From Candidatus Hermodarchaeota archaeon (GTDB lineage: Archaea; Asgardarchaeota; Hermodarchaeia; Hermodarchaeales; Hermodarchaeaceae): a stretch of DNA of 10,845 nt. The notes beneath the pieces are model-generated. The model did no database searches. It saw only the letters and a list, made by a program, of their open reading frames with translations, and was not told the origin of the DNA. The stretch spans positions 1-10,845 of the forward strand of contig JAEOTD010000092.1 in NCBI GenBank assembly GCA_016839995.1. Reading direction: 5' to 3'. Positions 7,209 to 10,845 of the stretch are shown piece after piece. The position numbers and the translations under genes are program-made. The stretch's first letter is position 1; every line of letters starts with the position of its first letter.

Positions 7209-7456
7209 TATGAGGTCCCCGACACAACAAAAGGGCAACAATAAAGAATCGCCCAAACCATCGAAGTCCAGCTCAGACACCTAACGTTAGTAAGTGCTAA
7301 TGAAGAAACCGAAACAGAGCGGCTATGTAGAAATGGCACACGCAACACTCTTAACGGGATTTTCCCCAGCAATCCATGGACAACGCTTGCGGGGATATAC
7401 TGCAACACCTACAGCGGACACCATCAAAAAGCAAAGTGAAATGGACAGTGCATTCA
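7209..7456 (+). other. Spacer between copA and the receiver gene with unconvincing small ORFs
   Basis: Two overlapping possibilities are open here, neither recognised. A 24-codon ORF at 7210-7284 overlaps the copA stop region by context (TAATATG) and encodes a hydrophilic peptide rich in Lys, Pro and Ser with no motif. An ORF from the ATG at 7300 (or GTG 7294) to 7479 would make about 60 residues and overlap the receiver start by 23 bases; it has no Shine-Dalgarno sequence and resembles nothing known to me. No RNA gene or clear terminator is visible. The stretch probably holds the promoter of the receiver gene, but no TATA box stands out. Confidence 0.3.
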
Positions 7457-7822
7457 ATGGCTTCGATCCTCATCGTTGATGACGAAGAGAACCTTCATCA
7501 AATCTACAAGGCGCTCTTCACGCTGAAGGGTCACAAGGTCATCGGTTCCGCCTTCGACGGAGATGAAGCAGTCCAACTCTTCTTGAAAATGGATCCCAAA
7601 CCCGATGTCATCATCATGGATCACCGTATGCCTCGCATGGATGGGATAAGTGCAACGAAAATTATCCAAGAAATCAGCGCGTACAGCAAAATTGTCTTTG
7701 TAAGTGCTGATGAAACTGTTCGTTCAGAAGCCATGGAAGCGGGTGCCACCGTGTTCCAGGTAAAGCCTGTACGAGCTAAAGAACTTTTTAAAATCATTGA
7801 AATGATTGCAGAAGACAACTAG
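7457..7822 (+). CDS. Single-domain response regulator (CheY-like receiver)
   Basis: A 121-residue stand-alone receiver domain. It has the acidic pair Asp8-Asp9 in ILIVDDEE, the phosphoacceptor Asp55 in IIMDHRMPRMDG, Ser83 in the VSAD switch position, and Lys103-Pro104. All catalytic residues are present, and there is no output domain, so it must act by protein-protein contact or as a phosphate relay or sink. The ATG at 7457 is chosen because MASILIVDDEE is the normal receiver N-terminus; the frame stays open back to 7376, but the extra 27 residues look non-coding. The five-PAS kinase at 1446-3986 lacks a receiver and is the nearest candidate partner, though the copper module lies between them. 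Any link to copper sensing is speculation. Confidence 0.93.
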   Translation: MASILIVDDEENLHQIYKALFTLKGHKVIGSAFDGDEAVQLFLKMDPKPDVIIMDHRMPRMDGISATKIIQEISAYSKIVFVSADETVRSEAMEAGATVFQVKPVRAKELFKIIEMIAEDN

Positions 7823-7861
7823 CAATTATTCCGACGGTCTCTCTGTGTTGGGGGCTGGTTC

Positions 7862-8303
7862 TCAGTCTTTATATCGGTCATCGCGAGCTAGCTCAGTAGA
7901 ACCTCTATCAAAGTGCTCTACTTTACGTTGCCACGCACGACCTTCTCGCCCCTCTATAAAATAAAGTTCTGCTGCTGTAATTTCATCAGCTTCTAAAAGC
8001 TCATTCAAGGCTTGTTCATCATAGATTTCACCGCCCGGTCCTACAGCTTCAAGCTGCACATCGGCTAAGCGTTGTTCCACAAATTCAAACCGAAATGGGA
8101 GTTTTTCCGCAGCTGGTGCATCACGTTTGCGGCAGACTATCCAAAATCATAATTCGAATGGTCTCTGGTGGTGTCTCTTCCGTTGATTTTTTCACTACTT
8201 CACTTGCGAACTCGTCCGCAATTCCAGCTGAAACAGGAATCTGAGGAAGTAAATCCATAATCTGGAATTTAAAGGGCTGACGTTTTCGGGAAACCTTAGA
8301 CAT
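7862..8303 (-). pseudogene. Small unrecognised gene split by a +1 frameshift
   Basis: The minus-strand frame starting at the ATG 8303-8301, with GGAG nine bases upstream, encodes 60 residues (MSKVSRKRQPFKFQ...) and stops at 8123-8121. The next frame is open from 8146 to its stop at 7862, continuing with KRDAPAAEKLPFRFEFVEQRL and an acidic C-terminal half (ELLEADEITAAELYFIEGREGRAW), but it has no start codon or Shine-Dalgarno sequence until a GTG at 8080 deep inside it. Removing one base between 8123 and 8146, for example from the GCCGC run, joins both parts into a 146-residue protein with SLRKRDAPAAEKL across the join. That continuity suggests a frameshifted gene, a sequencing error or programmed +1 shifting, and not two genes. 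The first half vaguely recalls an ATP-cone (helices, then TPPETIRIMILDSL), but this is weak. I do not recognise the family. It diverges from the MBL-fold gene. Confidence 0.6.
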
Positions 8304-8444
8304 GATGTAAATCTCCATTGCTGCTATGTATTCATAACTGAAGACCAACACCTCTTAACATCTTACCATCTTACTAAAGCTGAAGAACTAAAGGCAACTT
8401 CTACCCTTTACACAACCAATCCAAGATGTAAGGAGCTGTCACAA
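8304..8444. promoter_or_regulatory. Divergent intergenic region with an 8-base tandem repeat
   Basis: Between the frameshifted minus-strand gene and the MBL-fold gene lies CATCTTAC repeated exactly twice in tandem (8359-8374), preceded by a degenerate copy CCTCTTAA (8351-8358). The 8-base period is short of a helical turn, so a role as a stacked regulator site is uncertain. AAGGAG at 8430-8435 is the Shine-Dalgarno sequence of the downstream gene. No strong TATA box is seen. The minus-strand frame stays open to 8351, but its extra N-terminal residues lack support. Confidence 0.35.
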
Positions 8445-9308
8445 TTGCAACTTGAACAAGTTAGCAAATCCACATGGGCTATTGTCGACGGATCAACCTA
8501 TGGTAATGTCGGATGCATCCGAATTCCCAACCACCTAGTCGTCATTGATACTGGAATGACTCCCGTGCTCGCTAGGGAATTTCGTAAGCTCATTCAGAAG
8601 GAAATCGGAACCCCGGTCACCGAAGTTATTCTGACACATTATCACTCCGACCATGTCCTTGGTGCGCAAGAATTCCAAGAATGCCCTCTTATCGCTTCCA
8701 AGAAAATGGTAGAACATTACCCGACACTACTAAAGGAGCAATGGTCTCCTAAAGGCATTGAAGAAATGCGGAAGTTCTATGCTGAAACGGAACCCGCCTT
8801 CAGTCGTCAACTCGAAAATCTAACCATCATAACTCCCACACAAACCTTCAAGAATTCCATCTTTTTAGGAAAAGACAAGGAGATAGAAATTCAGCACACA
8901 GGAGGACATACAGTAGGCCATTCCACGATTTATTTCCACCCAGAAAACATCCTCTTTGCAGGTGACTTGGTGTTCTGTGAACAATATCCCTATGCCGGTG
9001 ACCCAACGAATAACCCTCCAGATTGGATCAAGGCCTTCGAAACGATTCTTGAAATGCCCGTTGAAACTATAGTGCCGGGCCATGGACCTCTATGTGGTAA
9101 AGCGGAAATCCACACACAACTCACTTATTTCAAGCAACTGGAAGAATGGGTGAAGGGCAAACTCGTCCAAGGGATAACACTTGATACCATACAAAAGGAA
9201 GAGGACATGGGACCACCTCCCCCATATAATGTGAGGGCTGAAAGGCGGCTACCAGTAACCATCGAACGATGGTTTAACTTCTATTCAGCTGAAATGAAGC
9301 AGGGGTAA
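8445..9308 (+). CDS. Metallo-beta-lactamase-fold hydrolase
   Basis: A 287-residue soluble protein with a complete MBL-fold metal site. THYHSDH gives His65, His67, Asp69 and His70; GGHTVGHS supplies His155; AGDLVF supplies Asp174; and PGHG supplies His213. These are the seven ligands of a dinuclear zinc (or iron) hydrolase. The protein starts with a short strand pair (WAIVDG, HLVVIDTG) typical of the subgroup that includes glyoxalase II-like, quinone-hydrolysing (SoxH-like) and lactonase-like enzymes. The C-terminal 70 residues are helical and may cap the active site. The substrate cannot be named from the sequence. The TTG start at 8445 is supported by AAGGAGCTG about nine bases upstream and by the normal spacing to the first strand. 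It converges on the next gene with only 16 bases between stops. No signal peptide is seen, so it is cytosolic. Confidence 0.9.
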   Translation: MQLEQVSKSTWAIVDGSTYGNVGCIRIPNHLVVIDTGMTPVLAREFRKLIQKEIGTPVTEVILTHYHSDHVLGAQEFQECPLIASKKMVEHYPTLLKEQWSPKGIEEMRKFYAETEPAFSRQLENLTIITPTQTFKNSIFLGKDKEIEIQHTGGHTVGHSTIYFHPENILFAGDLVFCEQYPYAGDPTNNPPDWIKAFETILEMPVETIVPGHGPLCGKAEIHTQLTYFKQLEEWVKGKLVQGITLDTIQKEEDMGPPPPYNVRAERRLPVTIERWFNFYSAEMKQG

Positions 9309-9324
9309 TTACTCTAACTTGACC

Positions 9325-10845
9325 TTAGATTTGGAGCTTTGAAAGTACTCCATAGGCCTTTGCTTGTTTCCAAGGTAACTGAGAAGCTACCAAGAATCCA
9401 GTTCGTTCGATGGTTTCCTTTGGTCCAAGATTCAGTAGTTCCTCGGTTTGAATGAAGATGAATTCGGGGTTCAGGTCTCCCAGGTAGAGTTCTGTTTGTG
9501 GAGACAGCTTCTTGGCAAAGACGAAGGTACCATCATCCGGTCCATGTTCCACACCGAGATAGGGCTTTATTGTCGTTGGCCAAGCATGGGTCTTCACTCG
9601 CCTTCGGCGATAAGTTGTTGTCCAACGGGGAATAACGGTTTGTAATTTTGGTGTGGTTTTCTTTGAAGGAATGGCAATTCGAAAACGATGATGAACTTGT
9701 CGTGGGGCTTTGGACTGGTTGAGTATCCGACCGATGAGTGCTATGATGTTGCTTTGGGGTTTTGTTAGAACCTGAAATTCTAATTTCAGATCTCGGAGTT
9801 TGCGTTCCTCCTTATCTGGGACAACACTGACTTTTACGCCCTGCCACTTATTCCGCTGGGTTTTAGTGACGCTCCACTTCTCACGATCAAGCTTAGTTGG
9901 AAACCATCCTGGTTGATCCCCTGCAAATGGTTCAAAGCGAATTCCGCCATACCAGGGATTAAACCACACCCTGGGTCCAGCTTGGGGAAAATTCGATTCT
10001 AAGTAATTTGTCCCTGTTTCTTTGTTTATCCATGCAAATACGCTTCCGGCAAAGTCGGGGGCTATTTTGAGGAGGAATTTACCATTATCGATAATGAAGA
10101 TTTCTTGATCCTCTTCGGTTCCTTGAGAGATTACTACGTTCCCGGGTGCTCGATCTAAGATAATAGGGATAGTAAATTCCGAGGTTTGAATGTCCGATTT
10201 TACCTTAGCAGAAAGGGACAAAATGGTTGGGACCATTTGAGTTTGTGCCTTAGCTGTCAAAGTGAGTGGAACAGTAAGTGGCTGATCACGGGTCAAGTCT
10301 TTGAAATTGGTTACTTGTGGGGTGATTTTCCACCCCTTCGGTGCAGTAAACCGGAGGGTTCCATGAAAAGGGCGATGTACAAGATGATGTAACTGTACGG
10401 GTACAGTAACCTCTGATTTGATTTCATGGAGCAGTGAATCCTGTTCTGTCCGCAGTTCAATCACTTTGTGAGGTTCAAGTTCAGTTTTGAGTTGCTTTTC
10501 AGGTTCATCAGAATAATAGTAATGCCAAAGTCGGCGAATGTGTTGCCAAGTACCTAAACCGGCGACTAGGTGAACCATTGGTAATTTCACTTTCTTCTTT
10601 GGAGGCAAAGGGGGTACTTGCAACTGAAATCCGATAAATGTCGTACCTCTAGCCTTTTGAACGATTGAGGGTGGGCATAAAATTGCAGCTACTTCTCCTC
10701 GTTGTGGGGATTCAGCGCAATACCAGGTTTCTTTCCATTCTTCTCGCTTTTTAGGAATTTCTCGGTCGGAAGAAAAGAATTCATCCTCTATAAATTCTTC
10801 ACGGAGTAACCCGGTTTTGAGTGGGAGGACATGAAGGTGATCCCA
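9325..10845 (-). CDS. C-terminal part of a large beta-rich protein of unknown function (5' end outside window)
   Basis: The frame is open from the right edge to the stop at 9325, giving 506 residues. A TTG at 10623 is only an internal codon, because 74 coherent residues precede it (WDHLHVLPLKTG... WYCAESPQRGEV). In window numbering, a lysine/proline-rich turn PPLPPKKK lies at 78-85 and is followed by an aromatic stretch (WQHIRRLWHYYY). A beta-sandwich resembling NEW3-type domains comes next, at about 140-232, with GTLRFTAPKGWKITP and alternating Thr/Val strands. The last 260 residues form a second beta-rich region (FAGSVFAWINKETGTNYLES, FNPWYGGIRFEPF) that recalls the galactose-mutarotase-like fold of some glycosidases. 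No catalytic motif or membrane anchor is visible. A carbohydrate-active or carbohydrate-binding role is possible but unproven. The fold comparisons come from sequence pattern alone. Confidence 0.75.
   Translation of the reverse strand, partial: WDHLHVLPLKTGLLREEFIEDEFFSSDREIPKKREEWKETWYCAESPQRGEVAAILCPPSIVQKARGTTFIGFQLQVPPLPPKKKVKLPMVHLVAGLGTWQHIRRLWHYYYSDEPEKQLKTELEPHKVIELRTEQDSLLHEIKSEVTVPVQLHHLVHRPFHGTLRFTAPKGWKITPQVTNFKDLTRDQPLTVPLTLTAKAQTQMVPTILSLSAKVKSDIQTSEFTIPIILDRAPGNVVISQGTEEDQEIFIIDNGKFLLKIAPDFAGSVFAWINKETGTNYLESNFPQAGPRVWFNPWYGGIRFEPFAGDQPGWFPTKLDREKWSVTKTQRNKWQGVKVSVVPDKEERKLRDLKLEFQVLTKPQSNIIALIGRILNQSKAPRQVHHRFRIAIPSKKTTPKLQTVIPRWTTTYRRRRVKTHAWPTTIKPYLGVEHGPDDGTFVFAKKLSPQTELYLGDLNPEFIFIQTEELLNLGPKETIERTGFLVASQLPWKQAKAYGVLSKLQI

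Noticed and set aside
7290..7304. Near-identical 15-base match between 7290-7304 and 7700-7714 (GTAAGTGCT-R-ATGAA), which could suggest a duplicated receiver fragment
   Set aside because: Similarity ends at once on both sides and the flanking translation does not resemble a receiver; a match of this length is expected by chance in a window of this size.
7294..7479. A roughly 60-codon plus-strand ORF between copA and the receiver gene
   Set aside because: It has no Shine-Dalgarno site, overlaps the well-supported receiver start, and shows no recognisable motif or protein-like pattern, so it is described only within the spacer entry.
7862..8080. Independent 72-residue minus-strand gene starting at GTG 8080
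   Set aside because: It has no ribosome-binding site, and the frame continues upstream with protein-like sequence into the neighbouring frame, so a frameshifted single gene explains it better.
9325..10623. Complete 432-residue gene starting at TTG 10623
   Set aside because: The frame is open for another 74 codons to the window edge with ordinary coding character, so this TTG is internal and the gene is partial.
1..10845. CRISPR arrays, insertion sequences, rRNA or tRNA genes
   Set aside because: No spaced repeats, transposase motifs, terminal inverted repeats or cloverleaf-like sequences were seen in the intergenic stretches on either strand.

Overview
The window looks like chromosomal DNA from an archaeon. 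The clearest clue is a full-length formylmethanofuran:tetrahydromethanopterin formyltransferase (ftr), a C1-carrier enzyme of methanogens, of archaea with the H4MPT Wood-Ljungdahl branch, and of some methylotrophic bacteria. AT-rich TATA-like promoters, GGTGA-type Shine-Dalgarno sites, a PadR regulator fused to a TRASH metal-sensing domain, and a sensor kinase with an archaeal-style H-box (RHDLGNDLQ) point the same way. The lineage cannot be fixed from this sequence. An Asgard or other non-methanogenic archaeon is plausible, because no methanogenesis genes are visible.

Layout, left to right. (1) 1-188, minus: N-terminus of a secreted 5'-nucleotidase-type metallophosphatase running off the left edge. 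(2) 388-1284, plus: ftr, divergent from it, with a TATA-like element and repeated ATAACG/CGTTAT motifs upstream. (3) 1446-3986, plus: soluble histidine kinase with five PAS domains. (4) 4020-7208: a copper-handling module made of a 47-residue YHS protein on the minus strand (4020-4163), a divergent promoter region with AT-rich palindromes, a PadR-TRASH regulator (4278-4727) and a CopA-type Cu+ ATPase (4749-7208). (5) 7457-7822, plus: single-domain response regulator. (6) 7862-8303, minus: a small gene split by a +1 frameshift. (7) 8445-9308, plus: metallo-beta-lactamase-fold hydrolase. (8) 9325-10845, minus: C-terminal 506 residues of a large beta-rich protein whose start lies beyond the right edge.

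How the parts may work together. The best-supported unit is the copper module. A TRASH-domain regulator probably senses cytosolic metal at its own palindromic operator, controls export by CopA, and may also control the divergent YHS protein, a likely metal carrier or buffer. This resembles the cop clusters of Sulfolobales (TRASH regulator, TRASH chaperone, CopA), but the DNA-binding scaffold here is PadR instead of Lrp/AsnC. The PAS kinase and the stand-alone receiver flank this module and could form a phosphorelay pair, which is inference from proximity only. The remaining genes look like independent transcription units.

Three genes lie outside simple ORF calling: the edge-truncated phosphatase, the short YHS gene, and the frameshifted gene at 7862-8303. 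The right-hand gene is also open to the window edge and should not be given an internal start.
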